From contig CM041552.1 in assembly GCA_023238725.1 (NCBI GenBank), positions 14,423,147 to 14,487,146 of the forward strand: DNA of 64,000 bases, read 5' to 3'. Under the pieces are notes generated by a model, which did not search any database, was not told where the DNA came from, and worked only from the letters and a program-made list of their open reading frames with translations. Of this stretch, positions 1-11,606 are shown one piece after another. Every line of letters starts with the position of its first letter. The stretch's first letter is position 1. Both the position numbers and the translations under genes were made by a program. The DNA comes from Scortum barcoo. Lineage: Eukaryota > Chordata > Actinopteri > Centrarchiformes > Terapontidae.

Positions 1-428
1 AAGAGTGTGTTACAGGGAGAGAAACAGTGAAGGATGATATGGTGGGAAGGGAAGAGAGACATTAGCCTTGTCTTCCTTTGCGCTTTCACATCCACTGGAC
101 CTTGAATAACTCAAGGAAGACAGGCCGAGAGAAAGTAGAGGACAGGTGGGGATGTTAAGTGAAGATTCTGTTCAGAAGTCTGTATTTACTCAGGTGGGAA
201 AATAAAAAATATTCACATTTAAACACAGCACAGCTTTTCGGAAGAATCAGAGCATTTGAATGAATCCATCAGTCAAGTGTCAAATGAAAAAGAAAAACAA
301 ATGAAAACATGCCTTTACCTCTGCAAAACAAAAAAATATATGGGTATCTGTGACTGATGGACTTTTGTTTACTGTTTCCCACATCTGACGGTTTCTTTCT
401 CTTCATCGCCTCTCGCTGGCTCTTGCAG
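1..428 (+). other. grik4 intron (3' part)
   Basis: Non-coding sequence before the first visible grik4 exon, ending in a pyrimidine-rich tract and CAG. I see no other feature in it. Confidence 0.8.
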
Positions 429-654
429 AACTCGCGCTACCAGACCTACCAGCGTATGTGGAACTTCATGCACTCGAAACAGCCCAGTGTGTTTGTGAAG
501 AGCACGGAGGAGGGCATCGCACGTGTCCTCAACTCAAACTACGCCTACCTGCTGGAGAGCACCATGAACGAGTACTACCGGCAGAGGAACTGCAACCTGA
601 CTCAGATCGGAGGCCTGCTGGACACCAAGGGCTACGGCATCGGCATGCCGCTTG
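429..654 (+). CDS. grik4: grik4 exon, S2 ligand-binding segment
   Basis: The acceptor is CTCTTGCAG before 429 and the donor is CTTG|GTGAGC after 654. The 226-nt exon starts in phase 0 and leaves one base. It encodes NSRYQTYQRMWNFMHSKQ through GYGIGMPL, part of the ligand-binding core. Confidence 0.93.
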
Positions 655-3600
655 GTGAGCGGAGAATGATGGGGCTAAAGTTTAGACGAGGGAAAGGAGA
701 ACTAAAAGTCAAGGAAAAGTAAAAGAGAACTTAACAGTTGACTCTCACAGGTGGGAGATGTGATGGATGTCAGCGGCTGATGCAGAAGAAGAAGTAGTGT
801 ATTGGAGAAGTAGAGGGGAAATGAAGTTCAGTGCAGGGGAAAAAAGCTGACGGTTTGATACACTGTATAATTCATGTAAGAACTAAGAAAAAGGGAATGA
901 AGAGCATTAGTCGGAGGATACGTGGTAAACGTCACACTGGAGAGTTAAATTGAAAGTAAAGCCTCAGAAAAGCCGAACCATTTGCCTCTATCATGGGGGA
1001 AAATGATGCAAAAAGCGAGAAACTAAAAGAGACTCACCACTCGCCTCTTATAGAGCGGCTGTTTCCACGCTGTGATGGAAAAAGTGAGGACGAGAGAGAG
1101 GGAATTTGAAATATTGTTCTCGTTAAAGGTGGATCTGCTGCCGTCGACTAACTCTCTGCTCTGAGAGTATAAACACAGGGTTTGCTTACACTTTGATCTC
1201 AGGCTGATTCAAACTGTAGACGGGGGTGGTGGGGGCTAAAGGGTGCGGGGGGGATCACACCTTAAAGTAAACAAGATTAATTTCAATCGCTTTGATCTTT
1301 AAAGGATAGATAAACCCACTCTTTAGTGAATGCTGTTTCATACCGCATAACAAGCCCTTTAATCTCGTATTTGAAAAATTGTTTTGGGGGGGTTTGAGTC
1401 GTCTAATGGAGTGACATAATTTCACATTTACCACAGCAAATCAGAAGAAAAGAGTCAACAAAATGATTGTGTTTGCACCTGAGAGAAGTGATTGTTTTTC
1501 ATTTAACTGTTACAATTTGAAGTTTGATGTCTTTGTTACAGTGAACCTTGCCCCTCTCTTCCCTGCAGGGTCAGTCTACCGTGATGAGTTTGACCTGGCC
1601 ATTCTGAAAATGCAGGAGGACAATCGGTTGGAGATCCTCAAGAGAAAGTGGTGGGATGGCGGCAAGTGTCCAAAGGAAGAGGACCACCGTGCCAAAGGTT
1701 CGTGTCCAGTTAATCATCATCTGCCTGTTCCTCGGCTTCACTTTGGCTCGTCAGGCCACGTGTTTGGACTTTGGCTCGTCAGGCACGTTTTGGAACAGTT
1801 TCATCGTTGCCTCCCTTTTTCTACAAATCTCTCTCCCATAATTCTCACTTCTCCTACCCAACATCCTGTCGTCTCCATCATAATTCTCACTTCTCCTACC
1901 CAACATCCTGTCGTCTCCAGGTCTGGGCATGGAGAACATTGGCGGTATCTTCGTGGTGCTCGTGTGCGGACTGCTGGTGGCTATCTTCATGGCAGTGCTG
2001 GAGTTTGTCTGGATGTTGAGGCAGGCACCGGGAAATGAGGTGAGAGAGGGCTATCTAACCTGCATCTGCTTTGTCTCCTTCTCCCCTCCCTGGTACCCTC
2101 ACCCTCCACGGAGCTGCTAGGCTTTCCAGCTTCCAGCTTTGACAGGAAATGTAGCAGGCGTCTTCCTCTTCTTCTTCATCTGGGTTCCACTTGACACCCA
2201 GCCTCCCTCTGTCCAGCCTATGAAACATAATCAGCACAAAACCAAAGATATACCTCACTTATACCTCACTCAGAGTACATGTATATATGGATTATTTTCC
2301 ATTTACATCTGTAGACAACAAGAATATCATACATTATATAGAATATTGAATGTAGTCAGATCTTATTGCTGGTGAATACATGCTTACAAGGTGCTGCCAA
2401 TGAGACTTTACTCATAAAAATAATTGTGATTGTTTTATCTTAGCCTTAATCAAATTATCTTTTTACATAAAAGATGGTTGGTATTGTGTGCACATCTTCA
2501 CTCAAAATTCAGTTGCCAGAAACCAGAAGTCATTCATTCCATCAGAGGGTGAATGATGGATGAGTTTTGCATAAACCAGATGTGGGAAGTAGAAGAGGGG
2601 GATTGTTGTTTTTTAACTGAAAGACTAGACTTAAAGGGAAAAAAGAAACTATAGGTATTTTTTACTGTGAAAAGTTTAAAGTAGTTTACACAGATAGTAT
2701 AGTATTATAATCCAAAAAAACTGTAGAAGTGACCAATGAAAATTATATAAAATCTATTTCAGTGTAGCTTCATGTGGAGTGCGGACTAGAAAGCAATATG
2801 AGGAGTGTGTCCAGTCTTTAGACAGAACTACTTCTGCTTGATGAGGCATTTTCATCTGGAGAAAAGGCCAATTCAAACCTGCAGGAGATGATCAGCTCTG
2901 TTAGTGCATCAGCTCTGCTGAGCCATGCTGGAGTCAAGCAATAAATCAGAGAAAGATGTGCATGCAGTGTTATATTTAATCATTTCTGATGTGATTCCTT
3001 TAAAAGATACCTGAGAAAGATAATTGTCTTTTCAAATGGACTCAGCACTGTGTCTTTAATTCAATAAACATTCAGAATGTGAAATTCAAACTCATGTGAT
3101 TTCTTCTTTTTGAGCAGCAGAGATCAATGTTTCACTGTAACTCGTAAACTGTGTGTGTTTGTGTGTGTGTGTGCACCTGTGTAGTTGTAGCAGTGCTTAT
3201 TTGCAGCATGTGTGGTTTGATAATTAGCCTCCTCTGTCTCACACCTGAGCTGCACCATTGTCTGTTATTATAATTATTAGGATAAACGTACTGTAGATAC
3301 CCCGTGGAGCACTCGATCATCAGTCCAGGAGATAAAATGAGTGTATTTTTATTTGTCTGTAAAGTGAGTTAAAATTACATATGAATTATATGTCGTGTTA
3401 TTTTTATTGCTGGTTGATAAAGCAACTCCAGCCATCTCTCTGTTGTTCAGTGATTATAAAGATAACCCTGAGATGTATGTGTTATGTGTCTGTGATGTCC
3501 ATCAGTCTGTCCTGATCAAGTCAGTCAGTCAGTGAGTTGTCTGGCCTCTCTCCCTCTCTCTCCCTCTCTTATCCCCCTCTCCCCTGCCTTTTTCTCCCTG

Positions 3601-4009
3601 TGTGTGTGCTTGCAGCAGTCAGTGTGTGAGGAGATGCTGCGGGAGCTCCAGGGGATCGTCCTGTGTCGTGACAGCCTGCAGGTGAGGCGCCGTGCGGGCG
3701 GCCTCGGCGATGATGCGGCCGCGGCCTTTACCCCTGGAGGAGCGCCGGGCGCGAGCTGCTGCCGTTAGCCTCAGCAACGGAAAGCTGTGTGGGGGCACCG
3801 GACTGCCCGAACCCCTCTCCCACAGACTGGCACAAGAGGCTGCCCTAGTGGCGAGGGGGTGCAGCCACATCCGCATTTGCCCCGAGTGCCGGCGCTTCCA
3901 GGGACTGAGGATGCGTCCTGCGGGGGCCACCGGGGCCCTCCCTTCTCCCACACACAGTGAGGAGAGCATAGAGTGGGACAAGACCACAAATAGCAGTGAA
4001 CCTGAATAA
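429..4009 (+). CDS. grik4: grik4 (kainate receptor subunit GluK4), 3' coding exons, 5'-partial
   Basis: Glutamate-gated cation channel subunit of neuronal membranes; GluK4 is a high-affinity kainate subunit that works in heteromers with GluK1-3. Four exons are visible: 429-654, 1569-1697, 1921-2039 and 3616-4009. Earlier exons lie outside the window. The first exon encodes part of the S2 ligand-binding lobe (NSRYQTYQRMW, CNLTQIGGLLDTKGYGIGMP). The second completes S2 (RLEILKRKWWDGGKCPKEED). The third holds the fourth membrane helix (GGIFVVLVCGLLVAIFMAV). The last gives the cytoplasmic tail, ending TTNSSEPE. That ending and the 'RLAQEAALVARGC.HIR.CPECRRFQGLR' tail match GRIK4 as I recall it; GRIK5 ends differently. 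Phases join cleanly (1, 1, 0). The last exon is 394 nt, one more than a multiple of three, and its reading frame changes near 3685-3692. Confidence 0.93.
655..1568 (+). other. grik4 intron
   Basis: Intron of 914 bp with a GTGAGC donor and a CCCTGCAG acceptor. A G-rich stretch lies at about 1220-1253. I see no coding sequence in it. Confidence 0.85.
1569..1697 (+). CDS. grik4: grik4 exon, end of S2
   Basis: The acceptor is TTCCCTGCAG and the donor is GCCAAAG|GTTCGT. The 129-nt exon (phase 1 to phase 1) encodes SVYRDEFDLAILKMQED and KRKWWDGGKCPKEEDHRAK. Confidence 0.93.
1835..1918 (+). repeat. 41-bp tandem duplication covering the splice acceptor tract
   Basis: The pyrimidine-rich segment beginning CATAATTCTCACTTCTCC is present twice, at about 1838-1876 and 1879-1917. 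The first copy ends GTCTCCAT and the second GTCTCCAG, so only the second carries the AG used by the M4 exon. A smaller repeat of TTTGGCTCGTCAGG lies just upstream (about 1742-1785). Confidence 0.9.
1921..2039 (+). CDS. grik4: grik4 exon, M4 transmembrane helix
   Basis: The acceptor is GTCGTCTCCAG and the donor is AATGAG|GTGAGA. The 119-nt exon encodes GLGMENIGGIFVV and the rest of the M4 helix through LEFVWMLRQAPGNE, ending in phase 0. The sequence just upstream of the acceptor is the second copy of a 41-bp tandem duplication. Confidence 0.93.
2040..3615 (+). other. last grik4 intron
   Basis: Intron of 1,576 bp, GTGAGA to GCAG. It is AT-rich in the middle and has a short TG run at about 3150-3173. 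No coding sequence is supported. Confidence 0.85.
3616..4009 (+). CDS. grik4: grik4 last coding exon, cytoplasmic tail (frame broken)
   Basis: The acceptor is the tandem site TGCAGCAG, so the exon starts at 3616 or 3619. The first frame reads QSVCEEMLRELQGIVLCRDSLQVRRR and runs into a stop at 3766-3768. The conserved tail (LPLEERRARAAAVSLSNGK and onward to NSSEPE, stop 4007-4009) lies one frame over. A single extra base, or two missing, near 3685-3692 reconciles them. No intron can explain the shift, because the GT at 3682 has no in-phase acceptor nearby. Confidence 0.88.
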
Positions 4010-4762
4010 TGCCCAGCTATTCCAACAGGACCGACTTTCCCAGCAGCCACCTCTCTACTTCCCAGGGATCAAAGATGACATGGTGTTTTGATTCAGCCAT
4101 TCGGAGCTTGATCTTAAAGGGCAGGATGATGGTGTGGACTTTGTTTTGCCCTAGAGGCAACAGTTTTGGAATCTCCTGGGGCGAGTTTTTTTCTTGGTCA
4201 TAGGAGAAACTGATGAGTCTGTCTCGTTGTGGTCTGTCCCTGTTGGCTCTTTGTACCGTGTAAAACAGGACGGACAAAAACAGCTTTGGGGCATTTGTAC
4301 TATGCAGTATTTTCATTTTCAGTCATTTATCATTGTGGCATTTCTTTTTTCTCCTTTTTAAATTATTTCTGTCCTCCGTTGGATTATCAGTACTAAATAT
4401 TGTTATTCTATTGTTCTTAAAAAAAAAAAAAACTTTAAACAAGTTCCTTTTTTTATCTGACAATTTACTGTACGAACATATATTGCATCTGAAGAACTGC
4501 AAAGACAAACAGACTGATGCTAGGTCATCCTTCAAATCCTTTTATTTTGAAAGTGCCAAAAACAAACCCATAAGTATTATCTTGTGGCTGAAGAAAGCAC
4601 CACAGCCTTGAGAAGACAACAAACTCAACCGAACCTAGAAAACAAACAAAGAAAGACATCATGCAGACACACAGACTTCTTTTATAGTAGTGATATTCTA
4701 TTAAAAAATGTTTTAACTGTTGGTATCTCTGAAAGACAGCGATGCATGTCCAGTGGTGTTGG

Positions 4763-4810
4763 CAGGCGCTCATTGAAAGATCGATCGCCAAAGTGGCGAC
4801 TGAGCGCCTG
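4763..4810 (+). other. nested perfect inverted repeat (hairpin)
   Basis: The outer arms CAGGCGCTCA (4763-4772) and TGAGCGCCTG (4801-4810) are perfect complements. Inside lies a second perfect stem, TCGCCA (4785-4790) with TGGCGA (4794-4799), closed by a 3-nt loop. Twelve bases on the 5' side and one on the 3' side separate the two stems. If grik4 transcription runs this far, this would be a structured element in its 3' UTR. Confidence 0.75.
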
Positions 4811-7178
4811 AAAGAATGATTTCCTGTTCTGAATACCTGCCCACAAACTGTGATGGCTGCACACGCGAACAACCATACGCAAAGACATCCGTTTATTTCC
4901 CTCTCCCTCTGTTACTTTCTCCTCCATCTGTCCTGCATCTTTGATACCATGACACATTTGTCGTCTCATCACCTGTCCCCTTTATGATCTCTCACTTAAA
5001 GATATGTACACAGTCTCCTGCATGGTATAACCCATCTGGAAGAGATCCGAGGTTTTTCCTCACACAATCAAGCGTGATTCAGGTTTCATGAGGACGCGCC
5101 GGCGTGCGAATGAAACCCAGCATATATCAGAACCAACCAAACACATGAAATCCCTGGTAAAGTAAGAAGGTTTTTATATTAGCAGTTGACTTGAGTTCTT
5201 TTAAATGTCAAGGCAGTTAAAGTTTTATTGAATGTGATGCTTAGCATGCTGCTTTTGAGGGGTATTTCAGTTCAGATCAGCTTAGATGCTCTCTGACATG
5301 TTCATTTCCCAAGCAAAACTTTGAATATATTGGTTGGGTACTGAAGTGATTTTTAAAACAAACTGATAAGAGAGAGTAACTAGAAAAGATGAATCAGTTG
5401 ACTGTTTTTGAAGTTCGTAAATCAAGTCGATTGAATGATTCAGATTTCTTTAATCACTTTTTGAAATGTATTCATTCAGTTTGGGCGTATTTGTCGAAAG
5501 AATAGTCGTCTCTGTACTCGCATTATTTCAACCAAACCTACAAAAGTGAAACAATCACAACAAGCCACCAACAACACGACTGTGACTCCTGGCTCTGTAT
5601 TTTCCCTCTGAACCAACTAGTTTGAAGGTGTTACTGTATGATAGCCTGACTGTTCTGGGAATCAGCGGTCACCCACCTGTCTACACTGCTCCTTGCTCAT
5701 CTCTGATGTGTCCGTCATTTTAAATCTGCCCATCAGGTTCTGTCAATCACCCCCCCAAAACTAGGCCACCAACCCAACACAGCTCCAAGGTATCGCTGCA
5801 GTATATCTCTCATACTTTTATAAGTCGCTTTCTGTCGTCATTTTTCACCTTTCAGGTTGTCACAAATTTATTGCATATGCTCTTTCAAAGTAGCAACCTG
5901 GAAAAGGAGTGAATGTTAAAATGAGGGGTCTGATCCATTGATCAATCACAGTGTTTCCTTTTTTAATTGATTTTTGGCTTTGTTGTCAGCAGGTCACCTT
6001 CCATTCTTCACATTACACATAGTAGACCTTCCTACATGCAAATCAGATCTTCCATTTTAAACCAAACCCTCCACCCACAAATTAAACAAAGGAGCCAGAA
6101 TGCATCTTGCCAAGTTCCCGAATGGTCCCAGCAAGACTTCTTCCCATTAAAAGTTCTTTCAAAAACCCAAAGGAAGACAAAACTGGTAATAATAACAATG
6201 GAAGGCTCACAATTCAGCTTCCCCTCTACATTTGGATAAATCCCCAAGTCCTCATTACTGAAAACTTCACTAATATGAAAGAAAACGCACCCAGAAGGCG
6301 CATTAAGAAATTAACAAATGAACCCACAGATTTGCTTCTCGGGAGTTACAGTTCTTCTTGTTTGAATGTGGCTCAGTTGATGTAGAGTCATGATAAAAAC
6401 ACGTCGTCTGGATCTCAGACACATTTGTCACCCTGTCACCTTGTCGTCGAACCAACCTGTCATTAGTTTTACTTCATCTGCACAGTCTCTGCACATCTCC
6501 CATACACAGGTTCGCCCAGACTGCCTCAAACACCTCTTATTGGTTACTGGTTTGCCATTTCAGAGGCTTGTGAACGTGTGATGCTGTGGTGGATCAACCG
6601 CTGGCAGACCTGGAGTGCAGTGTTAGCAGAAACTGTACTAATACAGGGTTGATGGTTGTGAATCTTTGGGTGACTGGAATCACTAACGAGGGGATCTTCT
6701 ATTTGAGGGGCTTTTTTCCAACCCTTCAGATGGCGTTTCAACTCAGGTCTGCAGTGCGTCTGAGCCCCCACAAGAACACACCGGTGAAACAGCATTGAAT
6801 GCTTGATTCTGCAGCCCATCGAAATGGGAATGGGAATCGCAGAGGCATTATCATCTGCCGAAGCACCTAATCATCAAGCAATGAACTGTTATTGTTCCAC
6901 AGATGGTGTGTAAATACAGTATGATCAACAGGGTTCCCCAATAACGGTCCAGAGTGTTGTAACATTTGACGTTGGTTATGTTAATAGCAAAGAGAGACCC
7001 ACATGTGTATAATGTTTATATGGATACATTATGCCATTTAGTCACACACACACGGATTGTGAGCATAATAGTTACAAAAAAAAAAGACAACTCCTCACAG
7101 ACAGTCAGTGTTAACTTTCTATTTTCCGTTATATAATAACTTGTTAAAGGCAAATTGTCAAGCAAATAGCAAAAGACA

Positions 7179-7184
7179 AATAAA
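7179..7184 (+). promoter_or_regulatory. candidate polyadenylation signal for grik4
   Basis: AATAAA within CAAATAAAGACC, about 3.2 kb after the grik4 stop. No closer canonical hexamer was found on this strand. An ATTAAA variant or a cluster farther on is possible. Confidence 0.3.
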
Positions 7185-7680
7185 GACCCACATTTCATTA
7201 CCAGTTTTATAAAAAGAAGTTTCTATCCATTTGCTGACTGTCACTAAGAAACTCATGAGAGCACAGGGAGGCTCTCGCTGCACCCGATGCTAACTTCTAA
7301 AACACTGAAAACATTTACAGGGGTGCTAAATCAAGCGTAGTTGGAATGAGATTGGCAATTACCTTGAAGGCACTGGGAGCAGTAGAGTAGGAATTAAAAC
7401 AAATCCCACTGAAACACCAGGTGACCTTCGGCGGGAGACCACTGAGAGAGATAGCAGGGTTTGGCTGCTATATTTTCTACGCTTTACTTTCTTATGTTGA
7501 CATTTTTATTCCATTATAAAGACATTTCTGAAAAAACAAAAACAAAAAAAACAAACCTTAATACCCAGCAGGGTCTCTGATTACTGTCTCTTCTTCTCCT
7601 CTGATGTGTTTGACCTTTGCACTATGGGTTTTCTCTCTAATTTGTATTATTATTCAAGAGGGAGACACCTGTTGTGTAGT

Positions 7681-7779
7681 GACACATACACGCATGAAGG
7701 AGGGGGAGCAGTGTGAGGGTGTATATGGGATGTTTTTTTCTAGCTGAGCAAAAATCGTTGACTGAACCAGAGGGATGCT

Positions 7780-7814
<35 letters not shown>

Positions 7815-8010
7815 TAACTTTATCGTGAATCCGCGGAACAGCATCCCTGACACATACACGCATGAAGGAGGGGGAGCAGTGTGAGGGTGTATATGGGATG
7901 TTTTTTTCTAGCTGAGCAAAAATCGTTGACTGAACCAGAGGGATGCTGATCTCTCTCTCTCTCTCTCTCTCTCTGAATTAACTTTATCATCGTGAATCCG
8001 CGGAACAGCT
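7681..8010 (+). repeat. 168-bp tandem duplication with CT microsatellites
   Basis: The segment beginning GACACATACACGCATGAAGG occurs at 7681 and again at 7849. Each copy carries an internal CT run of different length (about 7783-7810 and 7951-7974) and ends GTGAATCCGCGGAACAGC. The second copy has an extra ATC. The period is 168 bp. Confidence 0.92.
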
Positions 8011-8211
8011 GAGAATCTGTGCCGGAGGCTAATGAGTCTTAACAAGTCGCTCATGTGCGATGTGTTCATCCGCTGACCCGCAAGAGTCCGTAGATCACTG
8101 TGACCCCCACCCCCACTTTTTTTTTTTTTTACCGGATACTTCTCTCTCCTCCTCGTGACAGTCAGTGAACGCCACACAGCAGCACCGTGCATCTGATTTA
8201 CAGTTTAATTC

Positions 8212-8242
<31 letters not shown>
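8212..8242 (+). repeat. CT microsatellite
   Basis: Uninterrupted CT dinucleotides, followed by CCCACTGCAG. No gene is evident here. Confidence 0.9.
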
Positions 8243-8244
<2 letters not shown>

Positions 8245-10520
8245 ACTGCAGCATCAGGGATGACGAGGTTTTTTTTTTCTTCCCCTCTACCAACCTGCAT
8301 GTCACATCCTCGCGCCCACATAACTCTCTCAGGAGTGACACGCGCGTAAACGTCTCATCGCCACCTGTATGTCACCGTTTATTCTGCGTCTCTCTCCTTC
8401 TGCCTCCGGCGCTCCGAGGTCCATAAATCCAACGCCTCTCCACCCGCCGGTGGGATTTATGGAGCTCATGATGAGCAATGAGTGCCTGAGCAGGTGTGTG
8501 TGTGTTGGGGGAAGAGAAAACAAATCTGCCCCACTCCACTCGTGGTTGTGAGCAGAAGCACACAGCAGCCTCACGGGCCTCCACCCCGGAGCTGATTGTT
8601 ATTCTGAGAGGGATTTGGGGAGTTAAAGTGACCGAGTCTGATGCATTTCGCCACGCCAACAGCTCACATCCCTATACACTGAAGACTGACTTTTTTATCA
8701 GCCCATTCCATGTAAATATTTTTTCAGCATTACACATGAAAGTCATATTTTCTGGAGCCTCACAAGCTCTCTGTGTCCACTTCCAGGAGACCGAAATATG
8801 ATATTTATGTGTTTCTCAGTGTACTGTGGGTTTATAACTGCATTCAGATTTCATTTCAGTCTGATGGTGATAGTCAAATCTATTCATTCCCCATTTCTTT
8901 GTCAAACAAACTGCTTTCTCCTCCCTGACAGCAGATTTCCCAAGGTGAACAGCGTGTGTGCATACATCCGCCCCAACAACAGCCTCTAATGAGCACCGGA
9001 TCTAAGGATGCCAATTGACAGACATAACAGACTATCAGTGGAAACTACCTGATACGCAGCGAGACTGTTGCACATTTTTAAGTGAGAGCTTTCCTATTGA
9101 TTTGCTGGTGATTAATTGCAAAAGGCCTGTTGTTGTTGTTGTTGTTGCCGTCGTTGTCGTGTGCCCAGAGAAAAGGTATTCAGAGTGCGAGAATTCTCTC
9201 CAAGGTGAGCCGCTGTCAAGGCTGTTTTACAGCCTTTTGTTCACTGACAGTTGTTGTTGAACATATTGACCAAAACATCTTGGCATTGTTTGTCTTTCAG
9301 AGAAATAAAATGGAGCTTCATTTACTTTGTGTTCTGTTCCTTCACTATTCATTCCTCTGTTGATCGATGGTCCACAGATGGGGAAGCATTGATTACCTAG
9401 ATGTGTGTGTGTGTGTTTAGAAGGAGTGCGTGTTCATGCGTGGGTGTATTTGTGTGTGATCTCCCTCATGCACCTGCCTCCATGGGAAATCACAGTGTGG
9501 GCATCCTGATTCATCAGCTGGAGGCCATCTCGCTGCATCATTACCTAAAAGCTGAACAGATGCAGTCCACAGCCAAGTCAGATTCCAGTGGCAGTGCGGC
9601 AGCCAGCGCTCATTGTCAGGCAGTCATCAGAAAAATGAAAAATGTTATTGTGTAAATCTGTCAGTTGGGTACCTCATCACAAAGCAACGCAAGCTCTTCA
9701 GTTATTTTATTTTTACAGAAAGAATTGCCACAGAAGGGAATGTTGGAACTGAAAGTCTCTGTTGACCTTGGATTAAAGTTGCAAAGCACGCATCAGTCAC
9801 TCCCCATAATGACTCCACTTCTTTACAGAGCATCATTTATCTCCAGGCAAATTCGTGCAAATGACAGCAGACAAACATTAGCAGGGTTCAAGTAGGAATT
9901 GGTTCATTAATCATGTGCAACAACACACAGTCTTATTTCTTTTTCTACCTGTTAGTCAGATCAAGTAGCTAGGTCTGTAGGAAATACAGGTGTACACACC
10001 TTCAGTATACTTACTACCTGCTTGATATATGTATATATAAAAGGAATGAGTAGATTCACTCATATATTGTGTGACTTTATACCTCTTCTCCACAGCATTT
10101 CCGCGGGAAATGCTTTTGCTCCATTGCTTTTATTTGACAGGTTTAGTTACTTGTTACTTCTCAGATCAGATTTCAGAAGCTTATAAATAACACTGTTGAA
10201 CCATAAACCAGCACCTTTGAGCTTGTAACACCTTGCAAATAAAAGCTGTGTCTGGTCTTGCACCATTTCAGATGTCTATGAGTTGTCAGCTGTTCCAACA
10301 AATTTCCCCTCCAAACATCTCTAATGGTGTCATTTAAATAACAGCTTGAGGCCAGAACCGGTAAAATTATCCAATATATATATAGATATTTTTTTAAAAA
10401 GATTATAGAAATGTTGAAAAAATTGTAAATTTGAGTCGCAGGACTTTGTTTTATCTTCTTTCCTGGCCCAATAATCATTGCATGACCTCTCAGATTTATC
10501 TTGTGACCCTTTGGAGAAGC

Positions 10521-10717
10521 CCGACCCCAGGGTTGGAAAGTAGTAAAGTAAAATAGCTGCACCTAAAGTTATTAAAACAAGCTCCACTTCAACCAGTTAC
10601 AACAGAGAGATGCTGCTGAAGATACCAGTCACATTTTCCTGCTGAAGTACTTGCAATACTGCAATGCTATATTGGTACTTTTACCACTTACTTCTACTTT
10701 CTTCCACCACTGACTAC
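10521..10717 (-). repeat. interspersed repeat relic (percomorph type)
   Basis: Read on the minus strand, it begins GTGGTGGAAGAAAGTAGAAG and contains GTAACTGGTTGAAGTGGAGC. It resembles from memory a common non-autonomous repeat of percomorph genomes (forms like AGTAAAAGTACCAATA and GTAGCTGGTTGAGGTGGAGC). Assignment to a named family needs a repeat-library search. Confidence 0.55.
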
Positions 10718-11606
10718 TAGTATTAGTACTAGTACGAGTATTTTTATGGTAACATTTCCATAAGGGGATACCATACAAAACAATAGGCCCACTAAATAAT
10801 GTTTTCTGTGTCCCTTGACTAACAGGTGCACTGTGCTTATCTAATTTTGAGCACTGGGATGAAGGCAGTCGACCCCATTAAACCGTTAACAAACAGACAC
10901 ACATACCCTCTGAAGGCAACAGCTCCTTGTGGTTTGAGGAGAAAATATTGGTTTTCAGATAAAGGCCTCTTGAGTTCCTGTGTTAATTGGTCGTTAGAGC
11001 ACAGAATTATCTTAATCCCCAAGTAAATGATTCATTACCCCGCAGATGAGAGGCTAAAAAATTTGCACTGGGCCATGGAAAAGACGCACAAATGACAGCC
11101 TTGGAAGTAAAATCTGTTTATCTGGCTCCCTGCAGGGGAAGTCGGGTTTTTTATCGATGCTGGACAGTTAAATCATATTTCCTGCATCATTAACTGTTAT
11201 TTTGCCCTTTTCTTGTTATTGTTAGTCTGCCTCACATATTGAACATTACTTTGTTTACTTTTCATATTTTCCTCTCCCATAATTTCTGTTTTGTCATAGT
11301 TGTGGGCTGAATGAAAACACTGCAGTCTGGTGGTGTTGCAGTTCAGCAGCACTGGTATCACTGCCCTCTTATGTCTCTGTGGTTCATGTGCCCAGTCTCA
11401 CCTTATGCTTCCTCGCCTGTTACCATATTTGGCCTCCGGTCCACTGACTCAGCATAAAACACAGCCTGAGAAAATGTAATGTACATTGCCATCTTGACTA
11501 ACACACCTACCTAAGATCATGATCATGATACTATTGTTTATGTACAGTACAGTATACTCTCACCCAGTATCATTCATTTCATACCATGTTTGTGTCCTCA
11601 CATAAT

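Larger units (their letters stand above)
4010..7200 (+). other. probable grik4 3' UTR
   Basis: No protein-like reading frame follows the grik4 stop. The first canonical AATAAA I find downstream on this strand is at 7179-7184, which would make a 3' UTR of about 3.2 kb. The span is inferred; transcript data would settle it. It contains the nested hairpin at 4763-4810. Confidence 0.4.

Noticed and set aside
3682..3773. A hidden small intron in the last grik4 exon explaining the frame change
   Set aside because: The GTGAGG at 3682 looks like a donor, but the only good nearby acceptor (GTTAGCCTCAG, near 3773) would join in the wrong frame and remove conserved tail sequence.
429..4009. grik5 instead of grik4
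   Set aside because: The tail ends TTNSSEPE with CPECRRFQGLR, which is the GRIK4 ending as I recall; GRIK5 has a different C-terminus. The nearby cbl and mcam also favour the 11q23.3-type locus.
4525..4972. Two minus-strand open frames of 96-115 residues over the 4763-4810 hairpin
   Set aside because: No recognisable domain, no splice context and low-complexity stretches; they lie in the probable 3' UTR.
8187..9655. Possible small gene in the GC-richer segment between grik4 and ccdc153
   Set aside because: The frames are short, rich in CT or TG repeat translations, and show no conserved domain or consistent splice pattern.
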